Shown piece after piece: positions 1 to 9,321 of a stretch of DNA of 57,016 nt. The translations under genes were made by a program, and so were the position numbers. Position 1 is the first letter of the stretch; each line of letters starts with the position of its first letter. A model generated the notes under the pieces. It was given only the letters and a program-made list of their open reading frames with translations. It was not told where the DNA came from and did no database searches. The stretch spans positions 1 to 57,016 of the forward strand of contig JAEOTC010000029.1 of assembly GCA_016840035.1 (NCBI GenBank), written 5' to 3'. Origin of the DNA: Candidatus Hodarchaeota archaeon. Lineage in GTDB: Archaea > Asgardarchaeota > Heimdallarchaeia > Hodarchaeales > Hodarchaeaceae.

Positions 1-100
1 CGAAATCTAATGTTCGGTCACTCATTCCAGTCTTCAAATCTACACGGTAGGTATAGCGTTTTCCAAGATGAACATCGCTTACAATAATGAGCTTTGCCAT
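1..100 (-). CDS. mre11: Mre11 double-strand-break nuclease, N-terminal fragment
   Basis: Only the first 33 codons lie in the window; the gene runs off the left edge. Translation from the ATG at 98-100 gives MAKLIIVSDVHLGKRYTY, the first metallophosphoesterase motif (D-x-H, residues 9 and 11), which binds the active-site metals of Mre11/SbcD nucleases. The gene starts 33 bp after the herA stop on the same strand, after nurA and herA, the usual archaeal company of mre11-rad50. It should therefore trim DNA ends together with Rad50, HerA and NurA. The motif alone would also fit another calcineurin-like phosphoesterase; the operon context decides. rad50 is expected just outside the window. Confidence 0.82.
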   Translation of the reverse strand, partial: MAKLIIVSDVHLGKRYTYRVDLKTGMSDRTLDF

Positions 101-133
101 TCTGATCAATTCACATATGAATAACTAAACCAT

Positions 134-1720
134 CTACTCGAACATGTTATCTTTTTCTTCATCGGACAAGGAGTCTAGGGAATCACGAATTTCTTCAGTT
201 GTGGTTCCAATATGCCATTTTTGCATCATTGTATTCTCGTTATATTCTAATACGTCCATTGCTGTTGGAGCACGGATTGCATCCCCAAACATAAGTACTG
301 TTCTTGGGGGCATCGCTCGAACAATAGCACGCCATGCAGCGGGATCAACAGGCCCTGTTAGGGCATTAATGATATCTTTAGGGTCAGTTAACGAAAGAAT
401 GAATCGATTGGCCAACTGAGATAAGATCTCAGTATCAATTTTTGATGGACGCTGATCTACCATTGCCAATACTAGGTTAAATTTTCTCATTTCCCGTGCA
501 AGTTTATCGAAAATGGTTAGATGTGAGATTTTAGGATCCAAGAATTTATGGGCTTCTTCAAGAAGTACTACTAGACGTGGAAGTTCACTCATATCAACCA
601 TTTGACTATATTTGGTATATAACCGACGAGAAATAATATTTGCTACAAATATATAGGCAAGCGGATTGGCGCCAAATTTTCCAAAATCAATTACAATATT
701 TTGACCTGATTGAATATATTTCATTATTTCATTTAGGTTTCCTTCATCAGATCTTACTACAAAAGACAGATTCTCCAGTCTACTGATTTTTCTGGTTAGT
801 GCATTTAGCGAGTTACGATTAATTCGACTTGGTAATTCCTCTAATTCTGCTGTAGCATTTATTGCATCGATTAATGATTGTGATTTTCCCCTTCTCCTGT
901 CAATTTCATAGATAATATCAATCATAGTAGATGTAAGATCATCAAATGCAACAATCAGATCCCCAGGTTCTATCTCATTTTCTCCAATTAAAAGTGCATC
1001 ATCAGGTTGAGTACTTGTACTCGGATCTAAACTCAACAAGGTGACTTGATTTTCAAAAAAGAACTTCAATCCTGGAGAATTATCAGCTCGTGATCTCCAT
1101 CCATATTCAGATTGCATATCAAATACTAGTACCTGTGACACATCAGTTTTAATTATATTTCCAAGGATTATTTTATTGAGAAAGGTTTTTCCTGAATGTG
1201 TACGGCCATAAATTCCGAAAGGAACTTCAACAAGTTTTTTGAAATCTATTGGGATCTCAAATCCTTCGATTCCCCTCATAGTTCCGACCGATTCCGTGTA
1301 TTCTGGTAAATCTGTTTGATAGACCCGTTGTACATCCATCTTATTTGCTAAACGTCCCATAGAAAAATAAGGTGGAAGGGTCTCAAATTCCAATGTTTTC
1401 AGGGTTGACCTGTCAATCATTTGCACACATTGCAGTTCTGCAATACTATAGAAGGTTCGGCCTCTTGAAGTATCGATAGTGCTCATGGGTATTGTATTAC
1501 GTAGCTTTTCGGCATTAGCTAACATTGTAACCGCATTACTCGTTGGAAATTGAATATCAGAAATTATAGAAAAGAAATCATACTTTTTTCCCTCTATTAC
1601 GGCTGGGAAACCAATTTTTACCTCTTCGCTATCTGTTCGAAGTTTTAGTTGAATAGAGCTACTTACAGCTCCAGAAATAACTTCACCTAAGGCTTCTTTG
1701 GATTCAATATCTTCAGTCAT
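134..1720 (-). CDS. herA: HerA hexameric DNA translocase
   Basis: HerA is a ring-shaped bipolar helicase/translocase that feeds DNA to the nuclease NurA during end resection. The 528 residues match family length. The N-terminal ~140 residues fit the HAS-barrel. The Walker A motif GRTHSGKT is at 172-179 and Walker B, VVLLEEAHKF, at about 384-393, with the tandem Glu typical of FtsK-HerA ATPases. A later stretch (SQLANRFILSLTDPKD) fits the arginine-finger region. The start ATG is at 1718-1720. It lies 26 bp downstream of nurA and 33 bp upstream of mre11 on the same strand, so the three are probably co-transcribed. Confidence 0.93.
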   Translation of the reverse strand: MTEDIESKEALGEVISGAVSSSIQLKLRTDSEEVKIGFPAVIEGKKYDFFSIISDIQFPTSNAVTMLANAEKLRNTIPMSTIDTSRGRTFYSIAELQCVQMIDRSTLKTLEFETLPPYFSMGRLANKMDVQRVYQTDLPEYTESVGTMRGIEGFEIPIDFKKLVEVPFGIYGRTHSGKTFLNKIILGNIIKTDVSQVLVFDMQSEYGWRSRADNSPGLKFFFENQVTLLSLDPSTSTQPDDALLIGENEIEPGDLIVAFDDLTSTMIDIIYEIDRRRGKSQSLIDAINATAELEELPSRINRNSLNALTRKISRLENLSFVVRSDEGNLNEIMKYIQSGQNIVIDFGKFGANPLAYIFVANIISRRLYTKYSQMVDMSELPRLVVLLEEAHKFLDPKISHLTIFDKLAREMRKFNLVLAMVDQRPSKIDTEILSQLANRFILSLTDPKDIINALTGPVDPAAWRAIVRAMPPRTVLMFGDAIRAPTAMDVLEYNENTMMQKWHIGTTTEEIRDSLDSLSDEEKDNMFE

Positions 1721-1746
1721 TTACTAATCCTCTAAATAATTGTCTT

Positions 1747-2793
1747 TTATCTTGTTGTTTCGTCTAAATATCGATGAAATGGATCTTTTTCTAAGTTCTC
1801 ATGAGTAATCATATACTGTAGTAATTCATCTTCTGTAAAACCGAGTTGAATTCCAGCTTCAATTAATTCGCTGTTATACATATCTGGTACACGTCGTAAT
1901 AAAGCGGCAATTGTATGAGCATCAACAAGAGGAAATGGATACCCAGGGAATGTATTGATTTGGGAATAATAGGCCAAATGAGACATAATTGTGCTAATGT
2001 CTTCTTTTACTGGATTAAAAATATCTACACGAAATGTTTTGACAGGTTTTTCATGTAATTTTGCCAAATATGTCATCCCAATGGAGGGGAATTTCTGTTG
2101 AGATTTGGGTACTGTAGGGATTTCCATATACAACATTTTATGATTATTTCGAGCTATCTCTCGCATAACTGCTTCATCAGTAAGCTCTGATCCAAGCCAA
2201 CGGGTTATATTTCTCTTGGAAACTCCAATTAAGAAGTTGTTATTCTTCTTGCAGGCACTAAGGATATTTCGAATAGTGTCTTCAAACTCCTTTATCTGGA
2301 CGTAAGTCAAAGCACCATCCATTACAATCAAAGAATTACTGTTTTTACTTGCTAGTTCTTCCACCATCTTAAACTCTGACAGGGTACGAAGTAATGAGAG
2401 GGTTTCGTTAATAGGGTCTTTACGGCCGATAATTCTTTGTATTTCGTTGTGTAATTTCTTTGTGTCTTGATTGTATTCATGAATATTGGGAGTATCAGGC
2501 GCAATTAAAACCGCTTCATCGTTTGATCCTTGCGTTAAGATACGGATAGGAGGCGTTTTTCCCTTCTTATACTCATAAACTACATGAGCAGATCGAATGA
2601 TAGCAATACGAGCATTTAAATCTGGATTATTCCAGATCCATCGACTAGAGCCGTCAATGGCAATCATCTTAGGAGGGTCTTCTTGATAATTAAATTTATG
2701 TAACTTGATGGACTGTTCAGCTTCTGCCTGCTTGATTGCTCGCTTCTGTGTCATCTGGATATGTTTCAAGAAGTCATGAAAGGATTTTTTCAC
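1747..2793 (-). CDS. nurA: NurA 5'-3' nuclease
   Basis: NurA is the nuclease partner of HerA. The 348-residue protein carries the family hallmarks: an acidic metal ligand in MIAIDGSS (D47), a second in IVMDGA (D159), the GVSKRN motif, and a C-terminal PFPLVDAHTIA motif that also supplies active-site residues in the family. It is the first gene of the nurA-herA-mre11 run, an order that differs from the common herA-mre11-rad50-nurA layout. The 386 bp upstream are free of genes and must carry the promoter. The start ATG ends at 2793. Confidence 0.9.
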   Translation of the reverse strand: MKKSFHDFLKHIQMTQKRAIKQAEAEQSIKLHKFNYQEDPPKMIAIDGSSRWIWNNPDLNARIAIIRSAHVVYEYKKGKTPPIRILTQGSNDEAVLIAPDTPNIHEYNQDTKKLHNEIQRIIGRKDPINETLSLLRTLSEFKMVEELASKNSNSLIVMDGALTYVQIKEFEDTIRNILSACKKNNNFLIGVSKRNITRWLGSELTDEAVMREIARNNHKMLYMEIPTVPKSQQKFPSIGMTYLAKLHEKPVKTFRVDIFNPVKEDISTIMSHLAYYSQINTFPGYPFPLVDAHTIAALLRRVPDMYNSELIEAGIQLGFTEDELLQYMITHENLEKDPFHRYLDETTR

Positions 2794-2825
2794 TCTTTAT
2801 TACTCCTAACCCGATAAAAATCGTC

Positions 2826-2843
2826 CTACTAATAGTTTAGTAG
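2826..2843. promoter_or_regulatory. Inverted repeat in the nurA upstream region
   Basis: CTACTAATAGTTTAGTAG is a perfect inverted repeat with 7-bp arms and a 4-bp loop, about 33 bp before the nurA start codon. It could be an operator or a leader hairpin. The rest of the gene-free stretch 2794-3179 shows no open frame or RNA that I recognise. Its right end has a TATA-like TTTAAATATT at 3158-3167, just before the next gene. Confidence 0.35.
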
Positions 2844-3157
2844 TAATCAAACTTAATTCATAAGTTCTTCTTTTTAATCTTTCAGTATGCTCTAGTAAAA
2901 GTAATTATCGAAATATTTCTGTATTTCTTCGTACGAGCTATAATAAAATTAGGAATCTTTCAATCATTGACCATGTGACTTGATCTCTAGTGTGTTACTT
3001 AAGATTTGGAAACAATTGATAGAAGTATTATCTTGAAAGTTGTATTAAGGAGTTCTTGTTAATCTAAAACTCCACTAACTTTGAAAATTTCCTCCTTGTA
3101 TCTATTATTTTATAGGTTCATGGTAAAGTGGACTCCCACAACCCAATAATCTTAAAG

Positions 3158-3167
3158 TTTTAAATAT
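3158..3167 (+). promoter_or_regulatory. TATA-like element before the 3180 serine hydrolase
   Basis: TTTAAATATT lies 13-22 bp upstream of the annotated ATG (3180). Archaeal transcription usually begins about 25 bp after the box centre, which would fall near 3188, inside the annotated start and just before a second in-frame ATG (residue 6, 3195). If this box is used, the protein probably begins at residue 6 from an almost leaderless message. Confidence 0.35.
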
Positions 3168-3179
3168 TGAAATTTACCT

Positions 3180-4610
3180 ATGGCTCCGATCAACATGAAA
3201 GCGTTCACAAAACTCTTTGAACGCGAAGTTATTGACGTTATGAGAGATTCTAAAGTTCCTGGAATGTCTGTGCTAATAACACAAGATAATAAAGTAATTT
3301 ATGATCGTGGTTTCGGTTATCGAGATCTTGTAAAGCGGAAACCAGCAACAAGCGAAACTATTTACGGAATTGCTTCAATAACCAAGTCTATGACCTCTTT
3401 AGCCATTTTACAGTTACATCAAACAGGAAAATTAAATATTCACAACCCCATAACCGATTATCTACCTATTGATATAGAATTTAAGGAACAACCAATTACA
3501 CTCCATCATTTAATGAGTCATTCATCTGGTATGCCAAGTTTGGATACATATGCATTCATGATGATCAACCAAGGGTACCTGGCAAACATTCCTACTTTGC
3601 CATTGGGAACATGGGAAGATTTCTATACACTGATTTCGGAGGCCCAAAGCGAATTGATCTCTCCTCCTGATTCAAAATACTACTATTGGAATGGAGGATT
3701 TACATTACTTGGTCAAATAATTGAAAAAGTTACAGGAATGTCGTATGAGGAATATATGCAACAAAAAATTTTCAATAAGCTGGGAATGAATAGAAGTACA
3801 TTTTTTAGAGAAGATTTAGGGCGAGACTCTAATGTGTCCTCTGGTTATAACTATTCATTTGATGGTACTAATATAAAACGCGCCCCCTTACCTCATCTAT
3901 CAAGTCCATTCGTAGCAAGCGCTGGAGGACTCAATACCTCAGCTCAAGAGCTTTCAAACTACTTACAAATGCATTTAAATAAGGGAACCTTCAATGATAA
4001 TAAAATAATTGATGAAACACCTCTAGAAGAAATGTATAAGCCCCATAATAGACATTCAAAAGTGAAAAATACTGAATTTTATGGATATGATGGAAATACT
4101 ACGTCTCATTATGGGTATGGGTTAAATATCTACAAGAACTATTATGGAAACACTTTAATTACACACTATGGTTATAGTGGATTCTCTGGGGGAGTTGTTG
4201 GTATTATACCAGAATTAAACATTACTTATGTACAGTTGTATAACGTGGCATGGGTTCCCCCATACCTTGCTCATACTGCCTTTGTATCATTAATGGGGAA
4301 GAATCCAGAGAAAATAATGCCTTTCTACATTCGCCGAAAACTTTATGCTAAATTATGTGGTTCTTATGAAAACTATAAAGGAATTACAAAAATAACCATT
4401 GAAAAGAGAAATGGAATGCTATATTTAATTGATAAGAACTGGATGGATCCATTTATTTTCGTCTTAATCCCAAAAGATCTTTCAAACCCCGAGAGTATGA
4501 ATTTCTATACCATAACACCAGTTGGAACTTTGGATATTGAATTCGTTAAGCCTATCGATAAACCTCTGATTTGTGAGTATGAACGTCGAATTTTTCATAA
4601 AACCACCTGA
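3180..4610 (+). CDS. Beta-lactamase-fold serine hydrolase (class C / S12-like)
   Basis: This is a penicillin-binding-protein-like serine hydrolase, a family that includes esterases, D-aminopeptidases and beta-lactamases. The three motifs are present: S66-I-T-K69 (nucleophile and base), Y169-W-N171, and H329-Y-G331 in place of KTG. The catalytic domain spans about residues 10-360; the last ~110 residues form a lipocalin-like tail of the kind often seen in this family. No signal peptide is evident, so it is probably cytosolic. Residue 6 is an alternative start (see the TATA-like element upstream). It converges with the subtilase gene, with only 26 bp between stops. The substrate cannot be told from sequence. 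Confidence 0.85.
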   Translation: MAPINMKAFTKLFEREVIDVMRDSKVPGMSVLITQDNKVIYDRGFGYRDLVKRKPATSETIYGIASITKSMTSLAILQLHQTGKLNIHNPITDYLPIDIEFKEQPITLHHLMSHSSGMPSLDTYAFMMINQGYLANIPTLPLGTWEDFYTLISEAQSELISPPDSKYYYWNGGFTLLGQIIEKVTGMSYEEYMQQKIFNKLGMNRSTFFREDLGRDSNVSSGYNYSFDGTNIKRAPLPHLSSPFVASAGGLNTSAQELSNYLQMHLNKGTFNDNKIIDETPLEEMYKPHNRHSKVKNTEFYGYDGNTTSHYGYGLNIYKNYYGNTLITHYGYSGFSGGVVGIIPELNITYVQLYNVAWVPPYLAHTAFVSLMGKNPEKIMPFYIRRKLYAKLCGSYENYKGITKITIEKRNGMLYLIDKNWMDPFIFVLIPKDLSNPESMNFYTITPVGTLDIEFVKPIDKPLICEYERRIFHKTT

Positions 4611-4636
4611 TTTGGAACAAAGGAGTTACCTTCTTA

Positions 4637-5914
4637 CTACTTTCTCTTTTTCCATAGTAAGACTAGGATAATTAAGGTCAGTTCAAGAGTAAGAAAGGGA
4701 GTTTGCCTGCTAGTTGTGTCAGTGCTACTTGATTGAAGTTCGGTTGTACTTGATGATGTATCAGATGTAGATACTTCAGATTCTGATGTTTCTGTGGATT
4801 CTGTTGTAGTGGTGACAGATACATCCGTTGTTGTTGGTGAAGTAGTTTTGGTGAGATTCCATGTTGGGAGACCGGCGGCTCCTCGTACTGCATTTGTTAC
4901 ATTTAATAGTCCATATCCGTAATCATTATCTTTTCCTGGAGTACCCATATCTGTGGCAGTAGAAGTAAGTATTGATCGTACGTCGCTGGGGGATAGACTC
5001 TGATTAATTGATTTCATAAGGGCAAAACAACCACTCACATGAGGTGCAGCAAAAGATGTTCCTGATGCTAATCTTCCATCTACGGGTGCAAGTCCTCCTC
5101 CTGGAGCACAAATCTCATTTTCAGATCCTGATCTAGAGAAATACGACTTAAGGCCATTGCCACTAATTGAGGATGTGGCTATGACCTCTGGAAACTTTCC
5201 TGGATATTGTACACCCGTGGTAGTGGGATCATCCCATGTATTTCCAGTAATCCCCACAACAACGATCCCCTCCATTAAAGCTCTTTGTAAAATCTGGTGA
5301 AAACTGGTAGGTGATGTACCATAATTCCAGATACTTAGATTTATGATGTCTGCACCCATGTTGATGGAATAATTGACTGCATTTACGATTTCTGGCCAAA
5401 AGCTTCCGTTAAAACCTCCAGTATCGTCTAGTATTCGAATATCCATTATCGAAACATTTGATGCAACTTCTTTTACCCAATTAGCTACATTTGTTCCATG
5501 CCAGTAGCTTCCAGATTCATAGGGGGCATTATCTGAGGTTACAAAATCCCACCCTAAATGATCATCAATAAAACCATTATTATCATCATCAATACCGTTT
5601 GTTGCATTCTCTGCTGAATTATTCCATGCCATTCCTTGTAAGTTTACTAATGAAAAATCAACTCCAGAATCAATAACTGCAACGATGATATCCTTAGATC
5701 CATTTGTTAGTTCCCAAGCTCCAGTTACACTAATAGATTCGAGATTCCAGCTCAATTGATTATTTGATATACGAATTTCATTTGTGCCTGCCTCATACGA
5801 TCTCATTTCACCTTTCTCGTGAGTAGAGACAAGAAAAATTGTTGAAGAAATAGTAAAAATTACTAATAAAATGATAGTCGCATTCTTTATGAACTTATTT
5901 TGGACTTTCATCAT
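4637..5914 (-). CDS. Exported subtilisin-like serine protease (S8), membrane-anchored
   Basis: A subtilase with a full catalytic set: D82 (AVIDSG), H139 (HGT), oxyanion N225 (GITGN) and S287 in GTSFAAPH. An N-terminal hydrophobic helix (residues 11-30) should export it. A Ser/Thr-rich stretch (about 355-405) followed by a short hydrophobic helix and KKRK would hold it on the outer face. About 425 residues in all, with little room for a long propeptide. It is the last gene of the peptide-transport operon, 6 bp behind the serine hydrolase gene. The likely role is extracellular protein digestion that supplies peptides to the Opp transporter. Two adjacent ATGs (5914, 5911) could both serve as start. 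Confidence 0.92.
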   Translation of the reverse strand: MMKVQNKFIKNATIILLVIFTISSTIFLVSTHEKGEMRSYEAGTNEIRISNNQLSWNLESISVTGAWELTNGSKDIIVAVIDSGVDFSLVNLQGMAWNNSAENATNGIDDDNNGFIDDHLGWDFVTSDNAPYESGSYWHGTNVANWVKEVASNVSIMDIRILDDTGGFNGSFWPEIVNAVNYSINMGADIINLSIWNYGTSPTSFHQILQRALMEGIVVVGITGNTWDDPTTTGVQYPGKFPEVIATSSISGNGLKSYFSRSGSENEICAPGGGLAPVDGRLASGTSFAAPHVSGCFALMKSINQSLSPSDVRSILTSTATDMGTPGKDNDYGYGLLNVTNAVRGAAGLPTWNLTKTTSPTTTDVSVTTTTESTETSESEVSTSDTSSSTTELQSSSTDTTSRQTPFLTLELTLIILVLLWKKRK

Positions 5915-5920
5915 CTTCTC

Positions 5921-7267
5921 TTATTTCTGATTAATATTATTTTTTCTTTTGCTTTTTAATATAAAAAAAACGGTTAGAATCATTTCTAATATGATTAGAT
6001 TCGTCGTTTGAACTGATGTAGTTGTAATAGTAGTTATAGTAGTAGTTGTTGTTAATCCTTCAGTTGCACTTGCAGTAGATGAAGTATTATCCCCATTAGG
6101 ATCGCTAGTAGAACCAGTTGTCTCCGTTGAAGATAGAGGGGGATCGGTTGCAGGGATAATATAACTTTGCATAAGTCCAAAGCCATATCCTAATAGAAAA
6201 GTCTCCTCATCACTGGTGAAGACAACTACTAAATCTTTCTCAGGAATTACATAGATGTTTTGACCATGCCATCCATGGGCTTGGATATGACGTATATCAG
6301 TTTTAGATAACCACCATAAATATCCATATGCATACTGGGCAGAATGAGTGATAGAAACATGTTCCATTATAGATTTTTTGACCCATTCTTCAGAGATTAA
6401 TTGTGTCTCCTCCCAGGATCCATTCTGTAACATTAAGAAACCAATCTTAGCCATATCACGTGAAGTTAAAGAAAGATAGGTCTCCCCCTGTGTAATCCCT
6501 TGAGGATCTTTACCCCAAGAGTAGTCAGTAATGTTGAGAGGAGAAAACAGATACTCCTCTGCAAAGCTTTCCATTGTGTCATTATAGACTGTTTGAATAA
6601 TGGCCGAGAGAAGGTGACAATTGCCACCATTATAATTAAAGAGTGTACCTGGTGAAGCTACCATGGGTTTATCAAGAATGTACTGAATCCAATCGTTTGA
6701 TGAATCCCTCATTTTTTTAAAGTCATTTAATGGATTATCATAAGCAACCCACCATTCTTCCCACTCTAAACCAGATGTCATTGTTAATAAGTGCTCTATT
6801 GTGATATTTTGCTTCATCGCATCTATATTCTGAAAGGTTTTATTTGGAAAAAAATCGACCACTGTTTGATTCGCACCTATTAAATATCCCTTATCTATCG
6901 CTATTCCAACTAATGTAGCCGTTATACTTTTTGTTACCGAATAAACCCAGTGAGGAATATTCTTTCTGCTTTCCACTCCGAAATATTCTTCTTCAACAAG
7001 GTATCCATTCCTTACAATTAGCATGGAGTGAATTTCTTTGTTAAAACGATCGATATATGATTTTAATGAACTAATTTTACTAGGATCCATATTCTGTTCG
7101 AGAAGAGTCGATACTGTCCAGTTTTCAGTTGGCCAAGGTATATTTTCAGAATAGCTATTATATTCATTTAGATTATCCGCTTTTAACACATAATCAGCTG
7201 GTGAAGCATAATTCACGAGTAGAATAACAAGAAGTAATAATCCTACTTTGAAGATCGATCTGCGCAT
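5921..7267 (-). CDS. Exported beta-lactamase-fold serine hydrolase, membrane-anchored
   Basis: A second serine hydrolase of the beta-lactamase/PBP fold. S110-V-T-K113 gives nucleophile and base, Y212 sits in NYNGG, and HGWHG near residue 330 takes the KTG place. Unlike the gene at 3180 it has a signal peptide (residues 6-24), a Ser/Thr-rich stalk (about 375-420) and a C-terminal helix with basic tail, so it acts outside the cell. It lies 20 bp after oppF and 6 bp before the subtilase, in the same operon. This suggests work on extracellular peptides, esters or amides. The exact substrate is unknown. Confidence 0.87.
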   Translation of the reverse strand: MRRSIFKVGLLLLVILLVNYASPADYVLKADNLNEYNSYSENIPWPTENWTVSTLLEQNMDPSKISSLKSYIDRFNKEIHSMLIVRNGYLVEEEYFGVESRKNIPHWVYSVTKSITATLVGIAIDKGYLIGANQTVVDFFPNKTFQNIDAMKQNITIEHLLTMTSGLEWEEWWVAYDNPLNDFKKMRDSSNDWIQYILDKPMVASPGTLFNYNGGNCHLLSAIIQTVYNDTMESFAEEYLFSPLNITDYSWGKDPQGITQGETYLSLTSRDMAKIGFLMLQNGSWEETQLISEEWVKKSIMEHVSITHSAQYAYGYLWWLSKTDIRHIQAHGWHGQNIYVIPEKDLVVVFTSDEETFLLGYGFGLMQSYIIPATDPPLSSTETTGSTSDPNGDNTSSTASATEGLTTTTTITTITTTSVQTTNLIILEMILTVFFILKSKRKNNINQK

Positions 7268-7287
7268 TCTTGAAGGTGAAAATCTTA

Positions 7288-8343
7288 CTATTCTACCTCA
7301 CCTTCTTTAACAAGGTTATTTACTTCTTTAAATCTGATGCATGCAACCAAGTGTGTCGGATCTGCTTCTAATAAGTCAGGATCAGTTTCTTTACATTTTT
7401 CTTCAGCATATATACATCTAGGATTGAATCTACATCCTTGAGGAAGGATTAGACCACTCGGAATCTCACCAACGATTGGAATCTCTTCAGTTCGAGTCGC
7501 TTCAGGATCAGGGTCAGGGACAGCCGAGATTAAAGCCTTCGTATAGGGATGCAAGGGATTATTGATAACATCCTCTGTTTTTCCTAGTTCCACTATTCGA
7601 CCTAAATACATCACTCCTATACGATCACACATATAACGAGCCAATGCTAGGTCATGAGTGATGAAAAGAAAGGCGGTTTGAAACTTTTTGACCAGATCCT
7701 TCATTATTCTCAAAACTCCTACCCTGATAGAAACATCTAGCATACTAACAGGCTCATCTGCAACAATAAAAGAAGGATTCAATGTGTAGGCACGAGCCAC
7801 TCCGACTCGTTGACGCATTCCTCCAGATAGCTCATGAGGATATCGGTCAAGGAAATCCTCTGTTTGTGGAAGTCCGACTGATTTAAGAGTCTCTTTAACT
7901 CTTTCAACAACTTCATCTTCACTGTTATATATCTTAAGTAACCTTAGTGGCTCTGCAATTGTGTCTAAAACACTAAAGCGAGGGCTTAAAGATTCGTAAG
8001 GATTTTGAAAAATAATTTGCATTTCTTTTCGTTTTGTCTTAATTTCACCTTCCGATAGTTGGGAAATATCTTCATTTCTGAAATTAATGACTCCACTAGT
8101 CGGTTCAATGAGTTTAAGTAGAAGTAATCCAACTGTTGTTTTTCCACAACCAGATTCGCCTACTAGTCCAAAAGTTTCTCCAGCAGAGATCTTAAAACTG
8201 ACTTTATCTACCGCGTGTACCTTTAAATCGATAGGTTCCTTACCTCGGTAAAAGAATTGTTCTCTTAGAGTTTGTGTAAGAGATTTTTTTAATGGGAAAT
8301 GCTTCACTAAATTAGTAACCTCAATTATTACATCCTGATTCAT
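7288..8343 (-). CDS. oppF: Oligopeptide ABC transporter ATPase (OppF/DppF type)
   Basis: One of the two ATPases of a peptide/nickel-class importer. Walker A is GESGCGKTT, the signature LSGGMRQRVGVARA, and Walker B FIVADEPVS followed by MLD. A C-terminal oligopeptide-transporter domain carries clustered cysteines (CRFNPRCIYAEEKC), typical of Dpp/Opp ATPases. Length 351 is normal. It is 23 bp downstream of oppD and in one transcription unit with oppBCD and the binding protein. It couples ATP hydrolysis to peptide uptake at the inner membrane face. Confidence 0.92.
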   Translation of the reverse strand: MNQDVIIEVTNLVKHFPLKKSLTQTLREQFFYRGKEPIDLKVHAVDKVSFKISAGETFGLVGESGCGKTTVGLLLLKLIEPTSGVINFRNEDISQLSEGEIKTKRKEMQIIFQNPYESLSPRFSVLDTIAEPLRLLKIYNSEDEVVERVKETLKSVGLPQTEDFLDRYPHELSGGMRQRVGVARAYTLNPSFIVADEPVSMLDVSIRVGVLRIMKDLVKKFQTAFLFITHDLALARYMCDRIGVMYLGRIVELGKTEDVINNPLHPYTKALISAVPDPDPEATRTEEIPIVGEIPSGLILPQGCRFNPRCIYAEEKCKETDPDLLEADPTHLVACIRFKEVNNLVKEGEVE

Positions 8344-8366
8344 ACATTACACATCCTTTCATCGAT

Positions 8367-9317
8367 TTAGTATAAATGACAAGCAACATACCCATCTTTT
8401 CTACTATCGGTATACGCTGGATTTTTCTTTTTGCAAATATCCATAACTTTTGGACATCTTGGATGAAATCTGCATCCAGAGGGTGGAGTCAAAAGATCTG
8501 GTGGAGCTCCTTTTATCTCTTTGAGTTCCATCCTTGGACCAGTAAGACTAGGGAATGCGCTAAGGAGAGCTGCAGTATAAGGATGGAGGGGTTCTTTGAA
8601 GATATCTCGGTTCTCACCAAATTCTACCAATTTTCCAGCATACATGATTGCAGTTTTATCACATATCTCAGCAATGACGGACAGATCGTGAGTGATTATA
8701 ATCATTGATAATCCAAGTCGATCTTTCAAGCTTTTTACAGATTTAAGAACTTGAGACTGAACTATTACATCGAGAGCTGTCACTGGTTCATCAGCCATAA
8801 TAATATCCGGATTAGAAACTAAAGAAAGAGCAATCAATGCTCTCTGTTGCATTCCACCTGATAATTGATGAGGATAATCTCGAGCTCGTTCAGGATCAAT
8901 ACCAACACTTGTCAGGACATCAAAAACTCTATTGTATCCTTCCTCTTTAGAAACATCAGGTTCATGAATCTTAATTACTTCAAAAATTTGATTTCCAACT
9001 CTATGGACCGGATTTAAAGCATTCATTGCCCCTTGGAAAATCATAGAGATTTTGCTACCTCTGATATCCTTCATTTCTTTCTTGGATAACTTTCCAAGGT
9101 CTTTTGACTTGTAAGTAATATTTCCTTCAATTTTTCCTGGAGGTTGTATCATTCGCATGATTGATAGACATGTTGTGGTTTTACCACAACCAGATTCTCC
9201 TGCAAGACCAAGAGTTTGCTCTTTTTCTAATTTGAACGAAACGTCATCAACAGCTTTTACTATCCCCGCTCGAGTATAAAAGTACGTTTTGAGATTGTTA
9301 ACTTCGAGTAATACCAT
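8367..9317 (-). CDS. oppD: Oligopeptide ABC transporter ATPase (OppD/DppD type)
   Basis: The partner ATPase of OppF. It shows Walker A GESGCGKTT, signature LSGGMQQRALIALSL, Walker B IIMADEPVTALD and the switch His in IIITHDLS. The C-terminus has the same cysteine-bearing domain (CRFHPRCPKVMDIC). Length 316 is usual. It starts 4 bp after the oppC stop, which implies translational coupling. Substrate class is inferred from the family and from the protease genes in the operon. Confidence 0.92.
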   Translation of the reverse strand: MVLLEVNNLKTYFYTRAGIVKAVDDVSFKLEKEQTLGLAGESGCGKTTTCLSIMRMIQPPGKIEGNITYKSKDLGKLSKKEMKDIRGSKISMIFQGAMNALNPVHRVGNQIFEVIKIHEPDVSKEEGYNRVFDVLTSVGIDPERARDYPHQLSGGMQQRALIALSLVSNPDIIMADEPVTALDVIVQSQVLKSVKSLKDRLGLSMIIITHDLSVIAEICDKTAIMYAGKLVEFGENRDIFKEPLHPYTAALLSAFPSLTGPRMELKEIKGAPPDLLTPPSGCRFHPRCPKVMDICKKKNPAYTDSRKDGYVACHLY

Positions 9318-9321
9318 ATTC

